64,000 bases of DNA. Origin: Euclidia mi. Taxonomy: Eukaryota > Arthropoda > Insecta > Lepidoptera > Erebidae. Shown one piece after another: positions 1-10,900 of the stretch. The notes under the pieces were generated by a model, which was given only the letters and a program-made list of their open reading frames with translations, searched no databases and was not told the DNA's origin. The first letter of the stretch is position 1, and each line of letters starts with the position of its first letter. The position numbers and the translations under genes are program-made. Location of the stretch: positions 44,455,598-44,519,597 of the forward strand of contig OX123182.2 of assembly GCA_944739405.2 (NCBI GenBank). Direction: 5' to 3'.

Positions 1-1194
1 ACTCCAGTGCTGCTGAGCTCACGAATCAGGCCGTCCATATATAGGTTGAAAAGTTTTGGAGACGTCAACCCGCCCTGCCTCACCCCCCATCCCAACCTTT
101 ATCACTTCTGAAAGCTTATCCGTTCATCTGATATAGTTGGTTTGTTTTCCTATATAAAATTTGAAAAACGATATGAATTCGCTTGGAAGATTTGTTTCGT
201 TAGACAATTTCTGCCACAATTTGCTATAATTTACCAAATCGAAGGCCCGTGAGAGGTCTAAGAAACACGCATAAATTGGTGTCTTCCTGTTGGTGTAGTA
301 CTGGACAGTGTGCTTGAGCGTCAGTATCGCTATTTCAGTGAACAACCCTGGACGTAAAACCGAACTGAGCATCGTGGAGCTTTATATGACTATCTAGATG
401 TTTATCAAGCACCCTAGCCAGCACTTTAGCTATAATAGTAGCGAGAGATATGGCCCTATAATTACTTAGACTTGATGCGTCACTAGTTGTATTTTTAATA
501 ATAGGGACTACTATAGTTCTCATCAAGCCTTCAGGCAAGTGTGAATGCCCTATACAAAAGGTAAACAATATAGCAAGCACCCGGGGCATGTGAACACCAG
601 CATATTGTAAGTGTTCAATGCTCAGAGAGTCATGCCCAGGAGACCTACCACGCTTCATGTCTCGCATCACCCTCGCTACCTCTCTGGTCAAAGTAAGCAC
701 TATAGGATCGCTTTCCTTATTACTGCGTACCGTCTCTGTGCTCGCAGGCACTGACGAGCCCTGTACTAGGAAGTGAGATTTAAACATTTTAGCAATTTGG
801 ACGGAGTTACTATTTTCCTCTATACTTACGGGAACGCTCGACCTTGCGTTCAATTTCTTGGTCTCCTTCCAAAAACGACTAAAATTTTTCGATGAATGTT
901 GTATCGCTAAGATGTCCATTTTTATTTGAGTCTGGTTATTCTGACACCACTTAAGTTGTTTTTTTTTAACTTAGTCCGAGATTCACGCATACAATCATAT
1001 ATTGGGCCATTAGTAGGTTTTCCATAAGCGACCCACTTTTGAAAACAAAGCCAAGCCTCCCTATGAGCCTCTCTTACATACTTATTCCATCCTACGACAT
1101 GGCATTTCTTGTTCTTATTTTTATGCAACTTAAATTTATATGTGGTAGAGGCGGCATTTGACAAAATTTTTACAATCTTTATAAATAAAATCCT
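1..1194 (-). pseudogene. Reverse transcriptase, N-terminal part (copy A ORF2)
   Basis: Three minus-strand frames have to be read in succession. The segment around 1194-922 carries a linker containing GWNKYVREAHREAW and MRESR. The 919-335 segment carries KFWKETKKLN-like residues, the fingers motif SPGHDSLSIEHL and NYRAISLATIIAKVL. The 372-124 segment carries the catalytic motif A, CFLDLSRAFD. A third frame at 95-1 shows RQGGLTSPKLFNLYMDGL (motif B region). The YADD motif would lie beyond the left edge. Frameshifts lie near 920, 355 and 100. Not functional as it stands. Confidence 0.8.
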
Positions 1195-1395
1195 TGCGTT
1201 ACTGACTGACTGACTGACTGACAGATAAGCTACAGCCGGAACTACTCGGCGCAAGAAGCTAAAATTTAGCATGTTTGTTCCTTAGGGACCATAGGGGTGC
1301 ACTAAGACGAGATTTCCCGAAATTCCCACGGGATCGGGCAAATAATCGAGATCGGGAAAATATATGCGTGCGAAGCCGCTGGCGTCGACTAGTCT
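1195..1395 (-). repeat. Short interspersed repeat with GACT microsatellite
   Basis: A block inserted between the endonuclease and reverse-transcriptase parts of copy A. On the minus strand it contains GCTTCGCACGC, ACATGCTAAATTTTAGCTTC and a run of GTCAGTCAGTCAGTCAGTAACG type. The same wording recurs on the plus strand near 47335-47420, 51003-51045 and 60100-60270, so it is a dispersed family. No coding potential. Exact ends are uncertain because no target duplication is obvious. Confidence 0.6.
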
Positions 1396-1763
1396 TGTTA
1401 TATAAATTATCTATTAAAATTTTATGATCTACATTATTACACGTAACGTCAGCACAGTTTCGAAATTCTGGAGGGAAATCAATATCGTGCAGTTTTTGTG
1501 TACATAATTTATTATACTGCTCGATTTGTGACACATTTCTTTTACCTCATGTTACACTATTGGTTTTGACACTAGAAACATTTCGTTTTGGTATTATTTT
1601 TTCTATATTACATGATAAAAAGACCAGGAAGTGATCAGACCATGTAACATCATACCTTATTTCTACATCCATTACACTCAAGTTGGCAACTTCAGTTACC
1701 AGTACGTGGTCCAGCCACGACTTACTGCCGTGCGCCTCGCTAACATAGGTGTATGCGCCAGAT

Positions 1764-1774
1764 AACAACCCTAG
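1764..1774. repeat. Target-site duplication, left copy
   Basis: AACAACCCTAG, repeated exactly at 2377-2387. The duplication is host-element sequence, from the copy A endonuclease. Confidence 0.85.
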
Positions 1775-2376
1775 GCTTTTTTTTTTTTGGTGTCGGGTTG
1801 GAAAATCCTCATGGAGTCCCTCCGCCCTGGGGGAAGGACGAACGGGACTGTCTGACTCTTACTGACTAAAAACCAACCGGTGTTCCTCACGTACCCGTGT
1901 GTCGGAGGGTCGGGCATCGCTGAAGCATTCCTCGCTACCCCTCGACTTGTATTGGCCCGCCAGATGGTCAGGCGGGCCCCGAACAAAACCCCCTTAGCGG
2001 CGAATGAAGGTGTTGGGCTCCGCCGCCAAAACACTCAGCGGCCGCAGAGGATAGGGAGGACGGCAACGCAACACCGCATCTCCTCTTCCTCTGCGGCCCC
2101 ACCGCGACGCAACGATGCTGCGCCCCCATTTGGTTGCGGGAGATAGGGCGCGCGGCAACGCAACACCGACACGTCTCTCCTCCCGCGACCGCACCCGACT
2201 GCGAGGGACAGAAGAACTGTCCCTCGCACCCGCCCCTTTGGACGCGTCCTGCGCAGGCCTCCGCCAAGCCCACACGGAGCGTCCCCTCCTGGATCCCTCT
2301 TAGCTTCACCCCGGGTGACCAATCCACAGTTACTGAGCCCCCCCCACCACGACAAGGTGGAAATCCCACGGAGGGG
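1775..2376 (-). mobile_element. GC-rich retro-inserted element (SINE-like) with 11-bp target duplication
   Basis: A 602-bp GC-rich island splits the copy A endonuclease. It is flanked by perfect 11-bp repeats AACAACCCTAG at 1764-1774 and 2377-2387. Its left end is a run of T (a 3' poly-A when read on the minus strand), so it inserted by target-primed reverse transcription on the minus strand. Inside, a GTTGCGTTGCCG motif recurs at least twice in imperfect tandem units. No box A/B was recognised, so I cannot say whether it is a true Pol III SINE or a truncated LINE 3' end. Reading frames within it on both strands look like composition effects of high GC. Confidence 0.8.
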
Positions 2377-2935
2377 AACAACCCTAGCCTTTCTATACCT
2401 GCGCATAACCAGCTTTGTCCCGTACAAGAAACTTTCTCTTCTTAAGTTCCTTACCGAAGGACGCAGATGGGTCCGCATTAAAGTCCCCGAGCATAAATGC
2501 AGAGTCCACATCACTGTTTTCAATTATGGCACTCATCTCACTTAAAAAATCCGTAAGCTCCGTTAAATTATCGCTAGCCTCCGTCGGCATATGCACAGAG
2601 AACACAAAAAAAAATACGATTTTCTAATAATACTCTTATAGCCGTAATCCTCACACTTTTACACTCGACAGCTGACACTCATTTAAAAGCACTCTTGCGC
2701 CACAATAAAGACACACCGCCGTAAGGCCGCCCTCGCCGAATGCCCGCTGACGTATAAACAGCTGATTTACCGGTATACGCGAAGTCTTGATCTAGTCCTC
2801 CTAAATAGGGTATGTCGTGTGGTAGAAGCCACGTCTCCTGTAAGGCTACAATATCAGCTGATCGGCACAAAGATTTTACGCAATCAATAGATCGAGTAAT
2901 TGATTTGCAGTTGTAGCTTACAAAAGTAGTGTTAC

Positions 2936-3677
2936 TGCTTTTCTTCTGTAGATTGACGGCCCCATTATTACGTAAGTATTATTTTACGTTTATTTCTATA
3001 TTCTACAAATCGACGTCCCCAAGGAATAAACCCGTAATCGCAAAACTCAAATTTTACAGGAAAAATTATTTAGTGTTTTTGGGGTATATCTCTTCAACAA
3101 AATGTAACTATGACAAAATTGTAATATGACGGAATTGCTAATTTTTACCCGAAAAGTTTACAGTATTTAGTGTAACTTTTAAAAATGCACATAATTAGTT
3201 ATTCACCAAAATACATATTACCGAAAATGGTTTCATACAATTTTTGGTGTATTGATATCTTACGATCCCGACTTATTAATATTCTTCCAGTTTTGTTTAC
3301 TTGCCGAATTATTCTTGTAAATTTCTTGAAAATCATGGGCATAATATTGCTTTACTGGATTATTAAACGTGTTTTTTATTACAGGCGAGAGATTGTAATA
3401 TTCAGTTACCGACTTGTTATGGTTTATTTTAAATAAACATAAATGGGTAACGTAGTGTAACCCGTATATTATAGAAAAAAATTGTTAGTCATATTATCGT
3501 CATCATTGAAAACCGATTATGTAAAATAAATTTGTCCTCGCTATCTTCGAGGGAATAATTAAAGAAAGCTTACAAAATTTATGAAAATTGTAACTTTTAT
3601 CGGAAACCAAGTTTTCAAAGAGATCACAAATTACAATCAGTGAAAATAAAAAAATAGCCAAGTTAAAACATTAATAA
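2936..3677. other. AT-rich stretch, no gene seen
   Basis: Short open frames occur on the plus strand (2929-3129, 3185-3436) but have no recognisable domain and the amino-acid bias of AT-rich random sequence. Nothing else supported. Confidence 0.5.
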
Positions 3678-4031
3678 CTAATCGGTATTATCATTTGCAT
3701 CATCATTACCATCGCGATCATCACTAATTTCTGCAGAAATTAAAGATTCATAAAATGCGTGGTAATACCGTGGAATCGCTCCACTATTGCACAAGGACAG
3801 TAAATCTGTATGCAACGCCTTGCTTATAAGAAGAGGTTGATGATAAGCCTGTGCCAATACAGTGTCTTCTATCGAAGCATCTGTCTTAGGTTTTCGCCCA
3901 AGTCGTTTGGTTCGGAATGAACTTGAAAGATTTAATTCAGAATATGCATAATCATAATCATATTTAAAGAAACCTTTGTCCTGTTGGGATGATGATACAT
4001 GAATTTCCATTACATAAGACCAGCGTATCAT
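3678..4031 (-). CDS. Unrecognised 117-aa open reading frame
   Basis: An open frame on the minus strand. It has a basic stretch (RTKRLGRKPKTD, about residues 40-52), a central segment with HQPLLISKALHTDLLSLC and GAIPRYYHAFYESL, and a strongly acidic C-terminus (SDDRDGNDDANDNTD). The central part reads like a real protein and the layout resembles the C-terminal tail of a transposon-encoded protein, but I do not recognise a family. The true start is unclear, since it could continue upstream in another exon or be truncated. It lies in DNA with no other gene nearby. Confidence 0.35.
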   Translation of the reverse strand: MIRWSYVMEIHVSSSQQDKGFFKYDYDYAYSELNLSSSFRTKRLGRKPKTDASIEDTVLAQAYHQPLLISKALHTDLLSLCNSGAIPRYYHAFYESLISAEISDDRDGNDDANDNTD

Positions 4032-4452
4032 TTTTCCATCTATATCGCGACGCTAACTCAAAGGATTTACCAATTGTTTAATGTCTAAAATATCTGTTTG
4101 CTCCAATTCTTACAAAGTATATTTTTCTCCTGAGACTTAGGAGTTTAGAATTATTATACATTTAATCTGGTGTGTAAATAGACTTATTTCGCATGTTCCT
4201 TTCAATACAGGCATGCATTGAGTCACCCTCGTTTTGGCTATGTCCAGTCTCAAAAAATCTGTGGGTTATAGACAAATTTAAAGATTATAAATTTAAATAT
4301 AACGGAACCACGACAGCAAATTGGACTGCTAGTAACCTACAGGTAGCTGCTGTTGAATTTACACGCCTATTTTGAAGTAACATAACATGTTTAATGGCTT
4401 AACAATCAATCAACAAAGAAATATCGCATTTCAGTTTGGCAATAGGCTCGCC
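4032..4452. other. No gene seen
   Basis: AT-rich sequence. A 60-aa plus-strand frame (4193-4375) has no recognisable features. Confidence 0.4.
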
Positions 4453-4487
4453 TACTATTAATAATAATAATAATAATAATAATAGTA
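4453..4487. repeat. (TAA)n microsatellite
   Basis: About nine TAA/ATA units, directly at the edge of the GC-rich segment that follows. Such runs often mark the 3' tail of a retroposed sequence; read on the minus strand this would be an ATT tail. Confidence 0.7.
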
Positions 4488-5095
4488 CCCCTCTGGGGCC
4501 GTCGTTATCTCACCATGAGGCTAACGCAAACTCAGAGAGCAGAGTAATAGCTTTCAAACATCACCTTCATCTTGTGATATAAACAAAAAAGTTATTACAA
4601 GAAGAAAAGTAAGCTTACAAACCGCAGGGCAGCTTTGTGGCGAGCTGAATGTGTGTGGCGACACTGCGGTCCCGAATGCTTCAGAGGGTCGGTTAGGGCC
4701 TCGTCTCCGGCTTGCCTTTGTTGGCTGGTTGGAGTGGATTTCCAAGAGCGCCCGCAGGACTCTCAACTCTGGCTTGCCTTGGTCGGCTGGCCTGAGGAAA
4801 GCCACAAGAGCTATTAGCTCGGGGGTAGAAGTGTCATAGTCAAGGGCGTAACTACAGGGAAACCCGCTCCAGGTCTCCGTTGTCACAAGCCCCGCGATGG
4901 CGAAACCAGTGCCGCACCGCTCGACACCCTTAGCCACTCGCACCAGTGTTGCCCTCTGGCTGCCTCTATGGCAGAGTTTGTTTGCTTTGGGCGGCTGCTT
5001 AGAGAGGGCCCATCCAGTGAGTTGGCGAGTCACCACCTGCCACTGGACGGATGCTATAGGAGTATCACTGGCAGGTGCCGTTTGTTATCCATAGT
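4488..5095 (-). repeat. GC-rich repeat-like segment, possibly retroposed
   Basis: GC-richer than its surroundings and bounded on the left by a TAA run that would be a 3' tail on the minus strand. A 160-aa minus-strand frame (4554-5036) and overlapping plus-strand frames exist, but none contains a known domain, and frames open on both strands suggest composition rather than coding. Could be a SINE or a LINE untranslated region. No target duplication found. Confidence 0.4.
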
Positions 5096-5317
5096 ACCAT
5101 TATTTTCAGTCCATTAAACATCCAACCCCATAACCCATTTAAATTATGCTCCACATCATCACAATATTCCTACATGTTCTGCGGCTAGTCCGTAGCTGTA
5201 ATCAGTAGTGCAGTTGTGGAGGCTTCGCGGCATGTGTCCCATCCCATTTTAGATTAAAGTTCTCTACGGGCCTCTGCACGTTGGATCCATATCCCCGTGT
5301 AAGCCTCCCAAAGGACC

Positions 5318-5352
5318 GGTTATTCTTCTAACACCATGTTAGAAGAATAGCC
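5318..5352. repeat. Hairpin, 15-bp arms, 5-nt loop
   Basis: GGTTATTCTTCTAAC (5318-5332) is inverted at 5338-5352 with one mismatch; the loop is ACCAT. It lies just outside the 3' end of copy B. The surrounding 5096-5370 shows no gene. Confidence 0.75.
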
Positions 5353-5588
5353 GTGAAAAAGAGACATATAATAATATGATTTTATTTCAGAAATTATTTC
5401 CATATACAAATTTCAAAATAATCAAATAATTATAAAAATCAGCAATCAAATAAATAATAAAATGTCACAACAATAAATCAAAGAGCAATGTCATAAATTA
5501 TAAAATAAAATTAAAATAATAAAAAAGATTGTAAAAATAATTCAAACGTAAGTATGTCATATTGTGCAGTCAAATCATAATAATTTAA

Positions 5589-6556
5589 CTACATGCCCAT
5601 CGTGATTTGCATCCACCTGTGTTGGATCGGAAAATCGAATCTATCTGCAACCATCTTCAGAATGCCGTTGGTACTCCCTCTCACGCGTTTCGAGATATAT
5701 GCAACTCTCTTGCGGATAATTGCATGATAACGGCCAGTGTGGGCCTCAGCAAACATAAGGGACGCGCTGCAGTCTCTCGGTAGTCGCAACAACATTCTGA
5801 AGATGTTGTTGTACTGCACACTTAAAACTAGTCACCACCTTCAGAATTACACCATTTAACTTAGTCGGTGGAACATGGGGAAGAGTGCTACCAGTACTTT
5901 TAAAAATTAGAAGTTCACTTTTTTTGGTGTTGTATTTAAGTCCATGTTCCACCGCATAGGCCTCACATATCGCAACGAGCCTTTGTACTGAACTCACCGA
6001 CGGGCCCAGCAGTACCATATCGTCTGCGTAGCTTATATTATTTATGCATACCCCATCAATGTGACAACCAGAATGTGTACCACTGAGCTCGCCGATGAGA
6101 TCATTTATGTAGAGATTGAACAGCAGAGGAGAGGTTAAACCCCCCTGCCGCATGCCACACTCCATGCCATACTCGTCAGAATAAGAACCCGCCCATCTCA
6201 CCTGTTTTTTTGGCATAAGTACCAACTTTTCAACAGAGAGGTGACTTCAGCCGGTACACCAGCACCATCCAGTTTGTTCCAAAGTTTGTTATATATTACG
6301 GTGTCAAATGCCTTTGACAGGTCCAGGAAGCACGCGTATACCGGCGTCTTCCTATCAACGTAGTACCTGACAGCCTGCTTAAGACAAACAATCGCACTTT
6401 CGGTAGAAAGCCCAGCCCTAAAACCAAACTGAGCGTCATGCAGTTTAATATGTCGCACTAGGATGTCATTAAGCAAGCTGTCAAGCACCTTTGCAATCAC
6501 CGTGGCTAGTGAGATGGGCTGGTAGTTATTAATGTCCGACATGTCTCCCAGCTTAT
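5589..6556 (-). pseudogene. Reverse transcriptase, 3' half of copy B ORF2
   Basis: From 6542 the minus strand reads NNYQPISLATVIAKVL, LHDAQFGFRAG and the motif A sequence CFLDLSKAFDTV. After a frame change near 6200-6225 it reads GMRQGGLTSPLLFNLYIND (motif B) and the catalytic box SYADDMVLLG. The peptide then jumps from VVTSFK to a C-terminal piece: the thumb region (roughly 70-100 residues) is missing near 5825-5830, where GACTAGTTTTAAG joins GTGCAGTACAAC. The last part (5819-5589) reads NIFRMLLRLPRDCSASLMF and ends HRWMQITMGM. Inactive because of the deletion, the frameshift and the insertion that separates it from the endonuclease. Confidence 0.85.
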
Positions 6557-6631
6557 TTTTAGGGTTCCGTACCTCGAAAGGAAAAAAACGGAACCCTTAT
6601 AGGATCACTTTGTTGTCCGTCCGTCTGTCAA

Positions 6632-7554
6632 GACCCTTTTTCTAAGGAATGCGTGGACGTATCAAACTGAAATTTATACTAAATACTTAAATCTACGGCC
6701 CCATAGAGCTGTAAAAAATCAAACTTCTAATCGAACGCAATCAAAAGATACAGACGATTATGCTGCAAATTGCAGCATATTTTCAAACTCGCATTAGAAT
6801 CAAAACCTATAGGGTACTTCCCGTGAACTCAGAATCTTGAAATTTGGTACGAAGCAACGTCTTATATCACATATAAAGGAAAAATTGCGAAAACCGTAAA
6901 TTTTTTGTTACAGCATATAAAAAAATATTTTTAATAAATTTAAAGTTACTACCCCTTTCTCTTGAATGCGCGGAGGTATTAAATTGAAATTCATATCATA
7001 TACTCAAGTATATAACACCGTTAGGCTGCAACAAAATCAAGCTTCTATGTCAACGCAATCAAAAGAAAGAGCAATATAAGCATATTTTGAAACTCGCGAC
7101 TACTCGCAAGTGAATCAAAACCTACAGGGTACTTCCCTTGAACTCAGAATCTTGAAATTTGGTACGAAGCAACGTCTTATAGCACATTTAAAGGAAAAAT
7201 TGCGAAAACCGTAAATTTTTAGTTACACTATTTAATAAAAATATTTTTAATAAATTTAAAGTTACTACCCCTTTCTCTTGAACGCGTGGAGATATTAAAT
7301 TGAAATTCTTATCAAATACTCAAGTATATAACACCATTAGGCTGCAACAAAATCAAACTTCTATGTCATCGCAATCAAAAGAAAGAGCAATATAAGCATA
7401 TTTTCAATCTCGCGACTACTCGCAAGTGAATCAAAACCTACAGGGTACTTCCCATAACTCAAAATCTTCACATTTGGTACGAAACAACGTCTTATATTAC
7501 ATATAAAGCAAAAATTGCGAAAACCGTATTTTTTTTGTTACAGCATATAAAAAA
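6632..7554. repeat. Tandem array, ~316-bp units (left part)
   Basis: Units are recognised by GTTACTACCCCTTTCTCTTG (6946 and 7261), by TCAAAACCTA.AGGGTACTTCCC and by AAAATTGCGAAAACCG. Spacing between equivalent points is about 315-319 bp. Two full units and most of a third are present before the Gypsy insertion. The first unit is the most diverged. No coding potential. Confidence 0.85.
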
Positions 7555-7558
7555 ATAT
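7555..7558. repeat. Gypsy target-site duplication ATAT (left copy)
   Basis: ATAT immediately before the left LTR, repeated at 13359-13362 after the right LTR. Removing the element rejoins the array wording AAAAATATTTTTAATAAATT seen intact at about 6921. Confidence 0.85.
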
Positions 7559-7969
7559 TGTTACGAGCTGGGGTTCGACGATAAATTAAAACTGACTATG
7601 CCACTAAACAGTACTTTATTTTAACACACAAACACTAGATACACACACTTAATTTTCACTTCACTAATAAAACACACTATTCACACCACTAGAACAACAC
7701 TAAACATTTCCGACTTATTTCCTTCGCTTCTTGTTGATCGCTTCGATATTCAATTGAATCTGTCCGGTCCGTACGCTTGCGCTCTATTTATACTGGCCGG
7801 ATAACATCACTAGCGCATTCTAGATGCTTCTACAAAACTGTCGAAATAATCTCGAATAGTCGATACTCGATACAGCAACGCCATCTAGTACAGACTAGCT
7901 GAATTACCTTTAAACCACCGATACATTCAATCTCTTCGAGTACCCCATTCACCGATAGATGGCGTAACA
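7559..7969 (-). repeat. LTR (3' LTR of the minus-strand Gypsy element)
   Basis: 411 bp, starting TGTTACGAGCTGGGG and ending GATGGCGTAACA as written on the plus strand, so it has TG...CA ends. A TACTTTATTTTAAC stretch gives an AATAAAGT-like polyadenylation signal on the minus strand. Nearly identical to 12948-13358. Confidence 0.95.
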
Positions 7970-7982
7970 CTGCCCCCCTCTT
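7970..7982 (-). promoter_or_regulatory. Polypurine tract
   Basis: Read on the minus strand this is AAGAGGGGGGCAG directly against the 3' LTR, the expected position for priming plus-strand DNA synthesis. Confidence 0.8.
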
Positions 7983-10900
7983 AAACGTGTTCGTCTCGAA
8001 CATCGTTGGACCCATGGTAACGAGCCAACCGGTCCACATGAACTATCTTCGGTGCACCTCGCGACCCCTTCTGGATTCGATAGGTGACGTCGTTCATCCT
8101 GGTAATTATGCGATATGGCCCGTCCCATCTGGCTTGTAACTTAGGCGATTTGCCTTTGCTTCGTACTGGGTTATGAAGCCACACCAATGATCCCTCATCG
8201 AAGCCTTTGTTGTTTGCCTTCCGGTCGTAGCGAGTCTTCATCTTTTCAGACATCTGTTGTCCTGACGCCCTGATGTGCTCGTATACGTCGTTCATCTTGT
8301 TGCGTAGCTCGGTCGCGTAATCCGTTATATTGCGTGGAGATTCTGGCGGAATACCGGTGATTAAGTCTGCTGGTAAACGTAATTCTCTGCTGAAATTGGC
8401 AAAAGCTGGTGCTACTCCTGTGGTTTCGTGGACCGCACTGCGATATGACAGAAGGAATGGTTGGATGTGCTTGTCCCAATCTCTTTGTTTGCTCTCCACG
8501 ACCTTCGCCAGGTACCTTTCCAGTGATTGGTTAAATCGTTCAACCATACCATCTGATTGCGGATGATAAGCCGTGGTCCTGGTTTTATGTGCACCCATCA
8601 CGCGACAAGTCTCCTTGAACACCTCAGACTCGAAGTTCCGGCCTTGATCGCTGTGGATTTCCAAGGGCACCCCGAACCGACAGAAGACTTCATGCACCAG
8701 CTTATCCGCCACTGTGGTAGCTTCTTGATTTGGGATTGCAAACACTTCAGGCCACTTCGCGAAGTAATCCATCACAACCAGGAAGTACTTGTTTCCGTCC
8801 TGGCTCTCAGGAAACGGCCCAGTGACATCCAACGCTATGCGCTCCCATGGGGCTCCCACATTGTACACCTTTAATGCACCTCTGCTACGGGTATGTGGCC
8901 CCTTCACAGCCGCACAACTTGTGCATTTGCGGCACCAATCCTCGACGTCATCCCGACAGTGGAGCCAATAAAACCGCTCCCGGATCTTAGTAAGGGTCTT
9001 CTTAACTCCCATGTGACCTCCCGAAGCATCATTGTGATAGAGCTGCAAGACTTCCGGTACCTTAGTTTTGGGCACTACCATTTGCAAATGGCACTGGTTA
9101 CCGCGAGCGTTTTCCCATTTGCGGCACAGAACTCCATCCTGGACGACCAAGCTTTCCCACTGTGCCCAATAACTCTTGGTGATGGGGCTCATTGCTGCGA
9201 TATCACTCCATTTGGGCCTAGGCGCATCTGATTTCTTCCATTCAAGAATCGGCTGTACATCCTTGTCATCTTGCTGAGCACTCTGCAAAGCTTCTCTCCA
9301 TTCGTCGCTTCGGTCGGGACACGGCCTACGCGATAGGGCATCTGCGTTACCATGGGACTTGCCGCTGCGATGTTGTATTACAAAATCAAACTCTTGCAGT
9401 AGTTCAATCCATCTGGCTACTTGTCCTTCAGGGTCCTTAAATTGAAGTAGCCATTTTAGCGCAGCGTGGTCGGTTTGCAGGTGGCATTTACGCCCCAACA
9501 AATATTTGTTGAAATGCTGCAATGTCTTTACTACAGCCAAGAGTTCCCGCCTGGTGACGCAGTAGTTTCTTTCGGGTTTGGATAAGGCCTTGCTGAAGTA
9601 TGCTATAATGCTTCTTGATCACCCTTCTTCTGTGACAGCACGCCGCCAATTCCGGTGTTAATGGCATCTGTGTCAACTATGAATTCGTGCTCATTGTCAG
9701 GGTAGCCTAGAATAGGTGCAGTACACAGATGTTCCTTGAGCTTCTGGAATGCAACGTCACAGCTCTCATTCCAACAGAACTGTACTCTGTCTTCGGTGAG
9801 CTTATGAAGAGGTCGAGCAATGTCAGCAAAGTTCTTCACAAACCGTCGGTAGTAGGAGCATAATCCGAGGAATGCTCTGACCTGCGTTTTGTTCTCTGGA
9901 ACTGGCCATTTCTTCACGGCAATGATCTTTTCCGGGTCAGTTTGGATACCGTTCTCCGAGACCACATGTCCTAGAAAGTTCACTTGCCGTCTGAATAACG
10001 CGCATTTCTTCGGACTCAGCTTCAAATTAGCTCCTCGTATCTTTGACAGCACTTGCTCCAAGTTTCGAAGGTGATCCTGGAAGGTGCGCCCCACGATGAT
10101 GATGTCATCCAAGTAGACCAGGCAGGCGTCTCCAATCAGTCCCATGAGCACTCGCTCCATCAGTCTCTCAAAAGTAGCCGGAGCGTTGCACAATCCAAAG
10201 GGCATGACGTTAAATTGCCATAATCCTTTCCCTGTGGAGAATGCCGTCTTCTCCTTGTCTCGAGGATCTATTTCCACCTGCCAGTAGCCACTTTTTAGGT
10301 CTAAGGTAGAAAACCACTTCATCCCCGTCAGCGTATCCAGTGTGTCATCGATCCTTGGCAGCGGATAGCTGTCCTTCTTCGTGATGTCATTTAATCGGCG
10401 GTAGTCTACACAGAAGCGCATGCTGCCATCTTTCTTCTTAACTAGCACCACCGGAGAACACCACGGGCTGGACGAGGGCTCGATTACGCCTTCCTTCACC
10501 ATACCGTCGATAATAACTTCCACTTTACGTTCCCGTGCCACTGGCACACGTTTTGGCCGCTGGCGAATCGGTGCTTCACTTCCCGTGTTTATTTTGTGCT
10601 GGACTAGTGCTGTCTTCCCTATGTTGGCATCACTGGTCGAGAAAATATCGGCGAACCGGTTCAACATCTTCCGAGCCTCGGTCTTCTCTTCCTCCGACAG
10701 GGTACTTTGGCAGTCCTTTAAAAGTGTAGACACGTCGAATCGTGTAACTTGAACCTTGGTCCTGGTAGGTTGCTCTTGACATCTACGTATCCAAGCCGCT
10801 CCTTCATAGGTGCCCAATTCCGTCCCTTTCTTGAGCGACACTTCCTTGTCACTTGCATTCACTGCGCGTACTGATGAAACTTTGGTACCCCTTACCAAGG

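Larger units (their letters stand above)
1..2935 (-). mobile_element. Non-LTR retrotransposon copy A (partial, runs off left edge)
   Basis: Reading the minus strand from about 2935 to 1 gives, in order, an APE-type endonuclease, a linker and the N-terminal half of a reverse transcriptase, which is the ORF2 order of APE-class non-LTR elements. Peptides match copy B (5.4-18.8 kb) closely in type, so the two belong to related families, but copy A is more decayed. It is broken by a GC-rich insert (1775-2376), by a short repeat with a GACT run (about 1195-1395) and by several frameshifts. No ORF1 is visible upstream of the endonuclease, so it is probably 5' truncated near 2935. Clade is uncertain; the peptides fit the Jockey/CR1 group, possibly the Daphne clade, which is a recollection and not a search result. 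Confidence 0.8.
1259..2935 (-). pseudogene. APE-type endonuclease (copy A ORF2, interrupted)
   Basis: From 2870 the minus strand reads ADIVALQETWLLPHD (active-site Glu region), then RGRPYGGVSLLWR. From 2605 it gives FSVHMPT and SAFMLGDFNADPS (Asp/Asn motif). After the 602-bp insert it continues from 1768 with SWLDHVLVT and TWSDHFLVF (the terminal SDH motif), and from 1534 with a linker ending LIDNLYNK. All key endonuclease motifs are recognisable, so the domain was functional before the insertion and frame breaks. The N-terminal Asn motif is not clear near 2935. Confidence 0.75.

Noticed and set aside
1880..2545. Several overlapping frames on both strands in the GC-rich insert
   Set aside because: High GC lowers stop frequency; no domain, and frames open on both strands at once.
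4554..5036. 160-aa minus-strand frame as a possible gene
   Set aside because: GC-rich repeat-like context, overlapping plus-strand frames of similar quality, no domain recognised.
6632..7554. CRISPR-like array
   Set aside because: Units are ~316 bp with no short repeat/spacer structure; this is a eukaryotic tandem repeat.
10420..10752. Long plus-strand frames opposite Gypsy pol and gag (also 8330-9231, 11284-11646, 12608-13013)
   Set aside because: They are antisense shadows of intact Gypsy coding sequence and have no recognisable domain.
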